Assembly (NCBI GenBank): GCA_028564675.1
Contig: JAOVVO010000007.1
Location: forward strand, 1 to 64,000
Length of the DNA stretch: 64,000 bases
DNA from: Onchocerca lupi
Taxonomy: Eukaryota; Nematoda; Chromadorea; Rhabditida; Onchocercidae
Direction: 5' to 3'
The notes beneath the pieces are model-generated. The model saw nothing but the letters and a program-made list of their open reading frames with translations, had not been told where the DNA came from and did no database searches. Each line of letters opens with the position of its first letter. The stretch's first letter is position 1. Below are positions 13,688 to 25,324 of this stretch, one piece after another. The translations under genes and the position numbers were made by a program.

Positions 13688-16600
13688 ATGACGATTTCGT
13701 ATGAGGAGGAACTGTCGTCGTTGATGTTACGATGGCGAGGATCGTTGTGGAAAGCGGTGCTAAAGGATTTAATTGCTTTCTATTTCGTTTATTATATTAT
13801 TCTATTTTTCCAGGTATTTTTATAGGTTTAGTTCTTTTTATCCAGTTTTTTATTCCAATTTTCTCCATATATTGCTTAAGCATTTACTTTCAGGAAGACA
13901 TTTAGAGAATTTTAAATCTGCGAAAATAAATTTCAAACATTGGAATGCAAGTGTTGGATAATTAGTTCAAAGTGTGCCTTGAAATACTTGAAATTCCAGC
14001 TTCAAATGATGAGAATTTTATGAATAAATTTTGCTGCAATAAAGCAACAGCAATATTGCATTTAAATCCCTGTTTTCTTAGAAAAATAGCTCTGATTGAG
14101 CCTGTTCCCTTCAGAACTCAAAAATTTTCCTTTTTCACCTAAGATTTCTAATTTATAAAATCTCGGATAGACAAGAACTTCTTGATGTGTTTCAGTTTTG
14201 ATTCTTCTTTCATCTGTGAGAACAGTTTCAATTTTTGAATTGAATTTTTCTGATGCAAAACTTTCAGCTTAAATTTGAAAGTGGACATGGCCCATTTTAT
14301 GATGGTTCATCCAAAACTTTTTATTCAGGATTAATTGAATAAATCTCGGTCCAATAAAGCCAAAATTCATATTCAGGAATCTGAAGAGTTCAAAATTACA
14401 AGCACTGAGTGATGAATTAATGAGTTCAAAGTGTCACTTAATGAATGAAATCGCTCTTGAAGCTTCCGGTCTAGAACTCAAATATTTGTTTAGCGATCTT
14501 GGATGAGAAGGAGATTAGAAAAAATGACTTTTGCTTTTATTAAATATCACATCTAAATGAAAAGATGAAGACGGAATATCCGATTGCAGTGGTACTATCT
14601 GGATGAAAAGCAAAAAGAATACTTCACAGGGTGGATTATTTGGTGCGAAATCGGTTCTCAATATATTCCCTTATCTTTTTTGCTTGGCTTTTTTGTTGCT
14701 GTTGTTGTAGCACGATGGTGGGAACAATTCAATTATATCAGTTGGCCTGATAAATTAATGATGATGGTAGCAACGTGCTTACCTGGCGATCACAATTTAC
14801 CTGTTCGACAAGCTATTGCCAGGTGGTCTAGCTTACAGGTAAGTCTGAAAATAGCAGTTTGAATGAAAGACAATAATGACCATGACCATGATAACCGTTC
14901 ATAAATGATCATTTCTTATCATCTGTTATCATAACAAGAAAAATAACTCATTAGTATGAAGTATATGAATTACTTTAGGCAGCTATTGCTTGGTCCGGAA
15001 TATCGGTTCGCACCCTAAAGAGGTTTCCAACGGAACGACATTTAGTGAAGGCAGATTTGATGACTGAAGAAGAATACAAAATGTTTACAGAAACAGAGGC
15101 AAGGTATGGCAAATGGTAAGATTTAAATTCAGAACGTTGAAATGGAACTTTCAAATTGATCTGTATGCCATACATGAATGAAACCAAGGTCAAGCTTACT
15201 TAGGTAGGTAGCTATTCCAGAAGTTTAGTAAAAGGGTACTTTATCGATCAGTCATTGATGCATTTTCTTAAAACTGACAAGTTCTAGTTTAAACCAGTTT
15301 ATAAATTTTCAAAAATAATGAAATATTTTGAACTATTCAATTTCCAGGTTTATACCAGTTATGTGGATATCAAACTTACTGGGAGCATTGTATCGGCAAA
15401 AACGAATTGATTCCATGCAACTCAACATGCTAATGCAACAATTATATTCGTTCAGGGATGGTTTCGCCATGCTGTTTGTTTATGATTGGGTGAAAATACC
15501 TCTTGTTTATACACAGGTAAACGTACTCTAGAGTAGTATCAATATTGAAATATATAGCATAGATTTATTATCAATAAATAGCATGGATTTATTAGCTGCA
15601 AACGAAGAAGTTTTAAGTTTTGAGTTCGGAATGCATGAGTAAGTAATAATAATCTTCTGTCCTTCTTCAAAAAAATACGGCTGTGTCATAAAACTTCATA
15701 AACTTCCAAGTTTTAAAGGTAGTAGCGATAGCAACCTATGGATATTTCTTAATCTGTTTAATTGGACGTCAACCAAAAATTGACGAACATTCAATGAAAA
15801 AAGAAGTTTCCATATTGTTTCCAGTTTTTACAACTCTTCAAATATTGTTTTATATTGGCTGGCTTAAAGTTGGCCAGTATCTAATGAATCCATTCGGTGA
15901 AGATGACGACGATTTTGGTTGAATTTTCTTTTTTTTTTTTTTTTTTATCACATTTTCAAATCTTTTGCATAATTTATAACAGTGTAAGCACACCTCGAAC
16001 ATTCAGTGATTCAAATGACTGATTTCTGTATTACTTTGTCACTCTTTTATTTTATTGGTTACACCAATAAAATGACCACAATATATAGAGATGATGGCTA
16101 TAAAGAATAATAATAAAAATAATATTTTTAAGCTTATTGGTATCTCATTGCAACAGAACTTCGCTAATGCCAGAATTTTATTAATTGTATGGGACCGATA
16201 GCTTAAAGATAAATTGTAGACTTACTGAACTTATTATAATAAAATAACTATAACAAAAAATAAAGGAACTGGATGAAATGGTGACAACATTATTATTAGG
16301 ATCAAACCATTTCATTTGTCATAGATAAAACAGAGATATGAAAACTTCATTCGCGATAAAATAATAATCTCTTTTCCTAGAGCTCAACTATGTGCTCGAT
16401 CGAAATACATTCATCGCACATATGATGGCAACAAATTTGGCTAATCAATTACCAACAATTAGCAGGAATGGAATGCATGGAATGCGTGTCCTCCTGCCAC
16501 ATACTAAAGCATCATTTAAAATACAGGTAAGTTAATATCGGCGAACTCTCTTCATGAACCATACATAATCTGTCTCACAGATATAGTTCGAAGAAAATTA

Positions 16601-17018
16601 AGAACATTTTTGATCCCTAATTTGAAATTCGTCTATCAATTATTTGTTTTCGTTGTAAGTGGCCTAAACATTTTGGTTAGATTTAGGATGTCATTCCAAA
16701 AAATCATTTAATGGACTTCAAGTTAACAGAAGACGAAATGAAACTTATCCAGTTGGATGAATTCGTGGGAAACAATGAAAGTAATGAAAAAAGAACGGAA
16801 CAAAAGCCTGGATTACTATCACGAAGTATCGGAGCAAACAGAAAGTATCTGTTGATCCTTCTTTTCTGAGCAGCAGTAAATTATAACTATTTTTAAGTTT
16901 TAAAAAATCTGCAAAACCAAAGCAAAATCATAAGGGCAAATCAATTTTGAAAAGTAAAATTTGAAAAATTTTTAGGACGCGCAGCCGTTATACTCAAGAA
17001 AAGGCTACTTTCATTTAA
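13688..17018 (+). CDS. Bestrophin-family anion channel
   Basis: Calcium-gated or volume-gated chloride channel subunit of the plasma membrane. Eight exons: 13688-13813, 14590-14838, 14979-15115, 15348-15516, 15719-15917, 16381-16526, 16687-16844 and 16976-17018 (408 aa). It begins MTISYEEELSSLMLRWRGS, the bestrophin N-terminus, with WRGS followed by a first hydrophobic segment. The pore helix region PLSFLLGFFVAVVVARWW, then AIARWSSLQ, FVYDWVKIPLVYTQ, CLIGRQ and GEDDDDF...ELNYVLDRN follow in family order. The acidic EDDDDF cluster is the bestrophin calcium clasp, and it is intact. The C-terminus is short compared with vertebrate BEST1 and ends KTRSRYTQEKATFI if the donor at 16845 is used. Without that splice it would stop at 16869 after a hydrophobic tail, giving 402 aa. 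Confidence 0.88.
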
Positions 17019-18221
17019 TTATCAACAAACATGACGCATTGTCATATGTATTTCATTGTTTTGCTTTAAAAATGATCACTGATATCAATTTCAAAATTGA
17101 TAGTTGATGCGTAACTCTTGAAGTACAGTACTGTCAGTAAGTGCAACAAAGGTGCAATTGCAGTATTAACGTAAATTAAAACACTTATCTTCTTCAGCAA
17201 ATAAATAAACGCATCAGAACTTTTAATTGGTGATATTAAACGACGCCACAAGTTTTCCTTCTTTAGCAGCAAGCAGTATTTATTTAATTAACTTTATATG
17301 AAAAATAACACTTTTCAAACATTTTTTGATCTTAATTATACAGTATTAGGTCAAAAAAATATGTACCCATTTGTCATATATATCGAAAGAAAATATCAAG
17401 AAAAAATTGAACAGCCTTTATAAAAATATGGTTGTGTTTTTTCAGATGTGAAAAAAATAGCTTTCTTGAAGAAATGTTGAAGTAAACTTTAAAATTTAAA
17501 TTATGGTTTAAGTGTCTCTAAAAAATAAAATTGATTGTAGATTTAATCAACGTCAAATCTTATTCGGACATTACATCATGTTAAAAAAACAGTTGATTAT
17601 TGTCAAGTAATATTAGAAATTTTAAAAAGGCTCATATCACTTTGCATTGTGAATGTTGGGAAAAGAGGGTTTCTGTTTGATTTATGGTTTTGGATTTTAG
17701 AGTCGTTGGATTGGAGATAATTTTGCTGCTGTGACTTGACTATGTAAACAATAGCCTTTATTCAGATTTACACGATATTAGAAACAATATCGCACTTTAA
17801 AACAACAAATAATGAGAAAAAAGAAATAATATGCGAGTAATATAAAGGATACCAATAATAAATCTTTGACGAATGATTGCTTGTGCTTCGTTGATGCTTG
17901 ATATTGGCCGGTAACCTTTTGCCATTGATACTGATATAGGAGAGCCTGTCGTTGATGTAGTTTCCTTGTTGCTGACGAATTGACGATATCGACCTGGTAG
18001 ACAACACTTCGCCACTAGTCTTGATGAATTGATGATCGGAGTGTTGGGAGATTGCTGCCGCCTCTGCTAGTGATGTAATTTAGCACTGATCCTGCTGTCC
18101 CGAAAGATTCACTTTTGTATGGTCATTTTTGATGGGGGTGGAGGTTAATAATTAATCATACAAAAGGGATTGATAGGGATAAATACTAAAGGATAAAAAA
18201 TGAGTAACGCTTAAAACACTT
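17019..18221. other. Bestrophin 3' flank up to inverted repeat
   Basis: 3' flank of the bestrophin gene. It contains the candidate minus-strand exon at 17797-18066 and a short inverted repeat (10 bp, CTTTTGTATG at 18112 with CATACAAAAG at 18157). The rest is unremarkable AT-rich sequence. Confidence 0.45.
17797..18066 (-). CDS. Candidate terminal exon, membrane protein
   Basis: A minus-strand frame open from an AG acceptor near 18067 to a stop at 17797-17799. The residues look protein-like rather than random: a basic stretch (LPGRYRQFVSNKE), a Ser/Thr-rich part (TTSTTGSPISVSMAKGYRP), then IRQRF and a hydrophobic segment (FIIGILYITRILFLFSHYLLF) at the very end. No family was recognised and no upstream exons were found. 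The 538-bp inverted repeat begins about 150 bp upstream, so the rest of a gene could have been displaced or lost. It may also be chance. Confidence 0.2.
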   Translation of the reverse strand, partial: QRRQQSPNTPIINSSRLVAKCCLPGRYRQFVSNKETTSTTGSPISVSMAKGYRPISSINEAQAIIRQRFIIGILYITRILFLFSHYLLF

Positions 18222-18759
18222 AAACAAAGTACAAAGATTTGGTCCCTGCATTTCGACAATTGACATGACGGCAACCTTTGTAATTCTTTAATCGAAGAGC
18301 ATGATTTTAATACCTTTGACATATAGACATCTTTTACAATCATTTAAGCATTTTTACAACCACTTACAGCATATTTTACAACCATTTGCAACTCCTAAAC
18401 AAAGCATATGAGCATTAGTAGATGATTAGATGAGGAGAACAAAGAGCTTTTGTGCGCAGTGAGATTACAAATTTTTGTTTAAAGTGCATTGAATTGATAA
18501 ATAGAAAAATGACTTCACAATTAGCTATAGCAAATACGCAATGTTAAATTTAAAACAAAGGAATCACTGGTCTTCTTCTTTTATCCTCGCGATTTCAGCG
18601 ACAATTAAAACTGATGTATTATCGCGATAACTGTATCATTAGATTTATATTACCTTACTGTAACTGCTAAAATGCATCAAATTCAGAAGAATATCGAACA
18701 GAGAAAAAATAAAATAGTCCCCAAGTATTTGAACTCAATCATATGACTCAGCCAATATT
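18222..18759 (+). repeat. Inverted repeat, left arm (538 bp)
   Basis: Begins AAACAAAGTACAAAG and ends GACTCAGCCAATATT. It is the reverse complement of 19171-19708 with only a few differences, for example GAGCTTTTGTGCG here against GAGTTTTTGTGCG in the complement of the other arm. The arms have equal length, so indels are rare or balanced. Confidence 0.93.
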
Positions 18760-19170
18760 AATTGTACTTTGATCGCATTTCTCTTAAAAGCACAGAATAG
18801 TGTTGAATAGGAAATAGTCACACAACATGTAAAATAAACATGCCATTGAAGGGCAACAACATTGACAATAATAATAAGTGAATGGTGAAAAATAAATGTT
18901 TATGACTTGAACGTTCTTCATAACTTCAATTTATTTAATGATTTAAAAAATACCGGATTGCTTATAACTGAAAAGTTCAGTCAAAGAACCTAAAAAGAAA
19001 ATGGAAAAATGTATTTCATTCCTTGTTGCGCAGATCATTTCGGCATTAATCTCAAGGTGAAAAATTAGGACGAAGAAACAAACAGAAAATGTCATTCTCT
19101 TAAAATGCTTTAATTTGGTAATTCAGATATCAATGTTTCCGTTTGATTGTTTTCGATCAACATTCAGTAC

Positions 19171-19708
19171 AATATTGGCTGAGTCATATGATTGAGTTCA
19201 AATACTTGGGGAGTATTTTATCTTTTCTCTGTTCGATATTCTTCTGAATTTGATGCATTTTAGCAGTTACAGTAAGGTAATATAAATCTAATGATACAGT
19301 TATCGCGATAATACATCAGTTTTAATTGTCGCTGAAATCGCGAGGATAAAAGAAGAAGACCAGTGATTCCTTTGTTTTAAATTTAACATTGCGTATTTGC
19401 TGTAGCTAATTGTGAAGTCATTTTTCTATTTATCAATTCAATGCACTTTAAACAAAAATTTGTAATCTCACTGCGCACAAAAACTCTTTGTTCTCCTCAT
19501 CTAATCATCTACTAATGCTCATATGCTTTGTTTAGGAGTTGCAAATGGTTGTAAAATATGCTGTAAGTGGTTGTAAAAATGCTTAAATGATTGTAAAAGA
19601 TGTCTATATGTCAAAGGTATTAAAATCATGCTCTTCGATTAAAGAATTACAAAGGTTGCCGTCATGTCAATTATCGAAATGCAGGGGCCAAATCTTTGTA
19701 CTTTGTTT
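19171..19708 (-). repeat. Inverted repeat, right arm (538 bp)
   Basis: Begins AATATTGGCTGAGTC and ends CTTTGTACTTTGTTT; the partner of 18222-18759. By eye the identity is about 98-99 percent, which points to a recent origin or to gene conversion between the arms. Confidence 0.93.
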
Positions 19709-19711
19709 TAG

Positions 19712-19817
19712 TAAGTAGGATGACTACAAGCCAGTTGAAAGAAAGGTGAACAATTGTGTGGATTATTTTTAACAATTGCTCATCTTTTTTTGAACTGGCT
19801 GGTGGTTATCCTACTTA
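19712..19817. repeat. Second hairpin, 46-bp arms
   Basis: Arms 19712-19757 and 19772-19817 pair at 39 of 46 positions around a 14-nt loop; several mismatches would be G-U pairs in RNA. It starts three bases after the end of the large palindrome. It could be part of the same mobile structure, a separate MITE, or a miRNA-like precursor. Confidence 0.75.
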
Positions 19818-21919
19818 AATAAAACTCTGCTTTGATGCTTTTGCAAATGATTCGGAATTCCACTGATTCCAAAATCGATTTTCTAAACAATGTTTTGGGA
19901 TTTTTTTGTCCCGTAGTTGAGGATTTTTAGGTTTGGTTTTTCAAATCCAATGTATAACTGTTTTTGAAATATTTTAGACTTTCGTTTGTAGAAAAGAACC
20001 ATTCTATGACAGTTCTGATACTGGTGAGTTTGTATAAACTTTCTTTAATGGTGATTTCATTTTTTTTTTTTTAAATTCGTCTAGTGTTTTACTCCAACAT
20101 TTTGCTAATTGCTGCTATAGTTTTCTGATGTGTGTAAAGAAAAGCCCAAGCCGAAGTCTATGTCTAGTTGATCAGAATGCAATAGTTGTAGCAATAGAAT
20201 AGTCTTAGAGTCTACGCAAATTATCAGTTTAGATCTATTAGGAATTGTACCTAGTTCGGCTCCTATAGTATGTAAAATTTTATCCCAAAATTGTACAGAA
20301 GGTTTACTTTTTGTAGTTGTAATTACACATGATTTTATTTAGATCAAAAAAAAATTTTATTTTTTTATTACTTATGATTAATATTGAGATTTTGATTTCC
20401 TTGAGAAATTTTTGAGATTTGTTGGTCATATTTATATATATCAAGGAAAAGCCATTTTATTTGCCGGAAAATGCTCAGAAAATGTAGAAAATTCTTTTTA
20501 ACTTTAAATTGATTTTTTCGTGAAGATATTCCGTTCGTAACAAGAATAAAGGGAGGCATTTTAAAGCAGTTAAGGCTTCTGCGTGCTTCTGATTTATGGC
20601 AAAGAAATAATCGCTCTGTTCATACTAAAATTCAAAAAAAAAAAAATCTGTCCGTTTACTGATAAATCTGATTTACCATGCTTGATTCAGAAATCGCGCA
20701 TTATTTTCTAAAATTTCTCACTTCAACTCTGCTGATGCTGTATTGCAGCATTGAACCACAAAATCGGATTATAGATTACTGGTCAGATTACTTTACGGAT
20801 ATAATTTTAAATGTCGAATGTATAATCTCAAGCATAATACTTCCTAACATTTTCTACACTTAATCGGATTTAGTAAAAAATTTCCTCCGTATTTCAAGGC
20901 TATATCAACTAGTATAATGAAGCGGTTTTTGTAAAATTTCGTTCATTTGGTTACATGATTTTCCAGAATTTTTAAAACTAAAAAATTTTATTCAGATGGA
21001 GAGTTTTTTTGTGTGAAGATTGCGTCTCAAATGTTACAAGCGCTTCATTTCATTTCAAAATTAGGTAGGGCTGAAATAATTGGCATAATTTTGGCATCGT
21101 ATCAAATTCCATTTTCTTCCGCTTAAGTCGTTCCCTTTTAAATTATGCCTTGAATCAGCAATTTTGGTCACCAAAAGAATTAAATTCACTTTAAAAAAGT
21201 ATTTTAGACATTTTTTATGTGCAGTGACCGCTGAATGCGGCGAAAATATGAACATCGGGAGCGAAAAGACGAGGAATTTGAAGAACAAAAGCAGGAGATG
21301 TATCAACGATTAGCTTCACTAGCATGTAATTTTTAAATATTTATCGCAAATTCTATATCATAAAGAATGTATTTGTTTGAAGCTGAACAAAAAGTTTTAT
21401 GCGTAGGAAGAAATGATCTTGAATTATCAACTAAAAATCATCCCATCTACTAGATTCCTTATTCTCTTTGCTGTCCAAGAATCTGCTAAGCAATTTTCAT
21501 AATTTTGCCTATTGCACTGACAATGTTTGGCAAGTATTTAATTTTATTTTCAGTTCGTTTGATTTTTGTATTCTACATATATTAAAAAAGGATCGTTTTT
21601 TTACATTCATTTGTACGTAAAACAGATTTGAAAATTGAAGTATTTTATCAATTTTAGATGAAAACAACAATCTTCTGCATAGTTTTGTTTGCGAAGCCAC
21701 ACATCCAGACATTATTCCATTGTGTTTCATATATTTTCATGCTGATGGGATGATCACATCTGATATCATTTTCGTACTCTGGGCTGATTATATGGAAGCA
21801 AAGAAATCAAGATGCAAGTGCTAATCGAGAATTACAAATGGAATCGCACCGAGTAAGCTTGTTTAGAAAATTAACGAATAATTAAATGATAAATAAAAAG
21901 GATAAGATATTAGTGAAGT

Positions 21920-21920
<1 letters not shown>

Positions 21921-21954
<34 letters not shown>
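21921..21954. repeat. Poly(T) tract, 34 nt
   Basis: Pure T run; the longest homopolymer in the window. Confidence 0.9.
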
Positions 21955-21955
<1 letters not shown>

Positions 21956-22577
21956 TAATAACAGAACACCAAGTAGTTTAGTTTGCAATCAATATTATTT
22001 GTTTAGAGGAATATCAAAATTCTCTTTTCTCTTTTCTTTTTATGAGTAGATTAATCCTAGAAATGACATAGTTCCTGTGATTTGTTGGATACTGATTTTT
22101 TAAACGGGAAATGTTTTTTTTTTCTTTTTCATTTATATTCTGATCTTTTTTATCTGTAATAAATACTAAATTTTATGTAATCTCGTATTTTTCCAAGAAA
22201 TTAAACCAGATTTAGTTATAAAAATTATTATAAAGTAAGAGAACTGTGACTTTTATTTCTTTAAATAGTATTTGATAAAAATTTCTTGCCCTTTCATTTA
22301 GTTTGCGTTGGTTTTCATATTATATTTTTTGTGTTATAGCTCCTTCTGATCATCATATTGTTATTCTTGGAATAAAGTATTTTTTACATTTTGATCGTAA
22401 GCATTGAACGCTAGTGATTTTCCTGAGCATTCTACCGGAAAAAAAACATAACGGTACTAAATCGTAACAAATATTTTGGTATATTTTCTCCAGAAATTGA
22501 TTCGGCAGTTGTGGATGCTGATCCTCTTCTGAAACCAAATGAAGAATACACACAAGTGTTGAGTGTTCCAAGCCTAT

Positions 22578-22582
<5 letters not shown>

Positions 22583-22609
<27 letters not shown>
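22583..22609. repeat. Poly(A) tract, 27 nt
   Basis: Pure A run inside an otherwise open frame (22511-22765), where it would encode nine lysines. This makes that frame suspect. Confidence 0.9.
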
Positions 22610-22765
22610 CATTATGATGCCCATGGCACTTGGATGAAGATACTACAAAATCAAAAAGTAAAGCACATGATGTTTCTTAGAACAATCATGATTATTATCA
22701 ATATTTTATATGACTGCAAAATATTTACCGCTTATATTTATGTCAGGAGGATTTTCCAGTTTTAA

Positions 22766-24456
22766 GAATATTTTGTTTGCAAGTTGAGACACTGTGCATT
22801 TGTGTTCATCTACAGTGTTCTATAGGTTTTATTTTAGTCTCTTCTTTTACTGGTCTAAGTCTAGATTGATCTGAATTAAAAACAAATTGTAACTAGTTTA
22901 TATATATCATAATAATGTTTTATAATTTCTTATATGCAACAATGATTTCCAGAAGCGGAAGTATGTCTAGAGAAAAAAACTGATGAGTAAGAAAGTATTT
23001 TCAGCTGATGTTTCTGATTAATGAATTCTTCACCTAGTGATTTATCAGTTATCTTTCGATTTTTTTTTTCTTTAGTCAAACTTCTTTACCAGGTTTTCAT
23101 CTAAATTCAGAATTCTTATGTTTCCTTTTCTGCGTTCAATCGATTTTTTGGAGCTCCTGGCAGATATTTTGACAGTTGATACTATTCCATGGCAAGGGAA
23201 AGAGGGATGAACTTTCATGATGATCTTTGACATTGCGGTAATCAAAATCAATCAGAATATTCACTGCGATTTATTTATTGCTAATTGGGATTTTAATGGT
23301 TCAAAAATTTCAAATAATGTTTCACACTAATTATAACTGCTTCAGTTCCTTCCAGTTATCTCATTACGCTTCGATCTCATTCATTTAATGGTCTTCAATT
23401 CTCATCGAAAGCATTACCTTATGCTTCGATCTCTTTTCTTTGCCGCTCTTCAACTGTCACTGAAAAGATTGACAGGACGGAATTTTGACTTATAATGCAC
23501 ACACTTCTTCAAACTTGTATTCTCAGTAAACATTGTATTTTAGTTGCATTTTTTGTTTGCTAATTGTCTAGTAAATCTTTCGCCATGCAAAAAAGATAGC
23601 TGCAGTCACAAATACTACTAAAAATAGAAGATATACCAACGATTAGCGAAAGAGGTTGGAAACTTTAATTCTGTAAAAAATTTCTTTCATTTCTTTAATG
23701 AGAGGGAGTGAAACATTTGATCAGTTTTCTTTTTTTTTTTTAATCGAACATTGTGTGCCAAATGGATTTGTTTTATTTCACCATCAGAATAATTTAAATG
23801 AATTTTGATATGAAACTGTACAAAATTGTCAGAAAAATTGTCGAAATATCGTCAAAATTGGCTGCCACAGACTAGATGGGATTTCTAAGTTTATAATCTG
23901 CATGTTTTTGTTGATTTTGAATTCATATGATTAATTCGGTATAAAGCTGTCCTCTTCCATATACATTTCAATGTCAGACTTATTTGTTAGATACATAATA
24001 ATTGCTATACGATATTTGCGAATCTTCTTTTTTTTTTTTTGGAGAATAAAACTGAACTTTTTGCAAATTGTTCTTTTGGTGAGCAGTTTTTTTTTTTTTA
24101 GCAATTTGGATGTTTCTCTGCTATTCTAATCTCTTTTCTCCTATATATTTACTCAACATCTCTGGAGTTTTTGTAGTTTCTTTGGGATAAACAAATTCTT
24201 CCTAAACAAAGCAATTAGTGCTTGTCCAATGGTCTTGGGGATGATGTATGAGTTTTGGCAAAAATGCATGATTTGAAAAATTTTTTTTTGTTTCTACTGA
24301 TACTGGATTTTCTTATTCCTTTCCATCAAACACTTTTTTCCAGCAAGTGAAGTACTCCGGAACGATTCTGTTTCGGTTGGTAGAACTGTTGGTAGTACCA
24401 AGCACGCAAATTTCTTTATTAGATAAATTTTCGGAAATTCCTGAAGCAACGCAAAG
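22766..24456. other. Intergenic / 5' region of CSN9 homologue
   Basis: No protein-coding exon was recognised. A T-rich acceptor ending at 24343 (TTTTTTCCAG) probably marks the start of the CSN9 mRNA by trans-splicing or a 5' UTR exon. Confidence 0.5.
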
Positions 24457-24669
24457 ATGCCGGGTTCTCAAAATGTAACTGTCTTAGCAGAGAATAGCAC
24501 TAACAGCTATTGCATACTGGATGGTAGTGATTCGCAGAATGCAGATATGATGGATTTAGATGATAGTTCCGGTCTAGCAGATCCACGACTCGATAAGCAG
24601 CAACTGCAGTTATTACATGCTGATTTTTATAATGATTTTGGTGATTTGTTCGATAATATCAAAATTTAA
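24457..24669 (+). CDS. COP9 signalosome subunit 9 (CSN9/CSNAP) homologue
   Basis: Small acidic subunit of the COP9 signalosome, which removes NEDD8 from cullin-RING ligases. The single-exon ORF of 70 residues has an in-frame TGA 15 bases upstream, so the ATG at 24457 is firm. The C-terminus reads LLHADFYNDFGDLFD, which matches the characteristic HADFFNDFEDLFDDDD tail of vertebrate CSN9 (MYEOV2). Before it lies MMDLDDSSGL, similar to the family's acidic DLDE segment. The N-terminal 25 residues are Ser/Asn-rich and unlike vertebrate CSN9 (57 aa). The last residues (NIKI) replace the acidic DDDDIQ end. A splice acceptor at 24343 gives a short 5' UTR. The family call rests on one short motif, though a distinctive one. 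Confidence 0.75.
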   Translation: MPGSQNVTVLAENSTNSYCILDGSDSQNADMMDLDDSSGLADPRLDKQQLQLLHADFYNDFGDLFDNIKI

Positions 24670-25324
24670 AATTTGAAAATTTTTCGATTTTTATGATGAG
24701 ATGTAGTAAATATCACTGGGATTTGCATTACTACCGGAAACTATTAGTTCAGGAGCTTTCCTCCCTTTTTTATTTTGCATCTTTTTAATAGTTTTTAGAA
24801 TATTGATGTTCATTTTGTATAGATTCTATCTACTATGTGCATTGCCGATTTGTATACGAAATTTTGTAAGTATAATTAATTTATTACAAGATATATTTTT
24901 TCCTGTTATCATACTCTGGATAGTTTCTGTTCTTCATATCTTCTGACTGTTTGATAGTGCAGTATGTATTTTTGGACACTTATTTTTCTTTTATCGAATT
25001 CATGCATTTGGTACATCATCAGATTTCGGTAGTTTCAAAAATAAACTTCCAGTTCATCCGAAGAAAAAAAGAATAATAATTGACTCGGGATATTGCGATT
25101 CTCACATAATGTTGAATTGAATTATGTAATGAATTCTCCGGTTCATTTGTTCCATTTTTTGCTAATTAATCTATAAATGACCAACCGATTAGCGTGCAAT
25201 GTCGATAAAACGACGGTGGTTTGAATTGCAGCGCTTCTTCAGACATTGGTTAGCTTGATTTTGGTTCCATTGTTTTAATTTTTCTGGTAATCTTGGCAAC
25301 TTAATTAGAGCGGTTCGCAGGGAG
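24670..25324. other. Intergenic, CSN9 3' UTR to gly-7 promoter
   Basis: AT-rich spacer. The part near 25180-25320 is less AT-rich than its surroundings and may be the promoter or 5' UTR of the downstream glycosyltransferase. No exon was seen. Confidence 0.45.

Larger units (their letters stand above)
18222..19708. mobile_element. 1.49-kb palindromic (foldback-like) element
   Basis: Two 538-bp arms in inverted orientation flank a 411-bp unique spacer (18760-19170). No transposase-like open frame is visible in the arms or spacer, and no clear target-site duplication is seen at the outer ends (AACACTT on the left, TAGTAAGT on the right). The structure fits a non-autonomous foldback or MITE-like element, or a palindromic duplication. 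A transcript through it would fold into a long perfect hairpin. That it is mobile is inference. Confidence 0.45.
19818..22765 (+). other. Unassembled exon-like fragments
   Basis: Several short plus-strand pieces read like protein and sit next to plausible splice sites, but I could not join them into one frame. From 20121: FSDVCKEKPKPKSMSS, TGA at 20169-20171, then an open frame to TAG at 20342 (SLDLLGIVPSSAPIVCKI). About 20510-20640: REDIPFVTRIKGGILKQ. About 20997-21060: DGEFFCVKIASQMLQALHF. 21235-21325: MRRKYEHRERKDEEFEEQKQ. 21658-21824 reads FVCEATHPDIIP. Up to 21850: WKQRNQDASANRELQMESHR, followed by GTAAGC. 22500-22570: DADPLLKPNEEYTQV. No family was recognised. It may be a decayed gene, a gene with missed exons, or chance in AT-rich DNA. 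Confidence 0.25.

Noticed and set aside
18152..18343. 63-codon minus-strand ORF in the inverted repeat
   Set aside because: It straddles the outer boundary of the left arm and has no protein-like pattern; not evidence for a transposase.
20169..20171. Selenocysteine TGA
   Set aside because: Only thioredoxin reductase is an established nematode selenoprotein, and there is no recognisable SECIS or selenoprotein context; listed only as part of a degraded region.
22511..22765. 84-codon ORF containing nine lysines
   Set aside because: The frame runs through a 27-nt poly(A) tract and loses protein-like character after it; only the first about 20 codons look coding.
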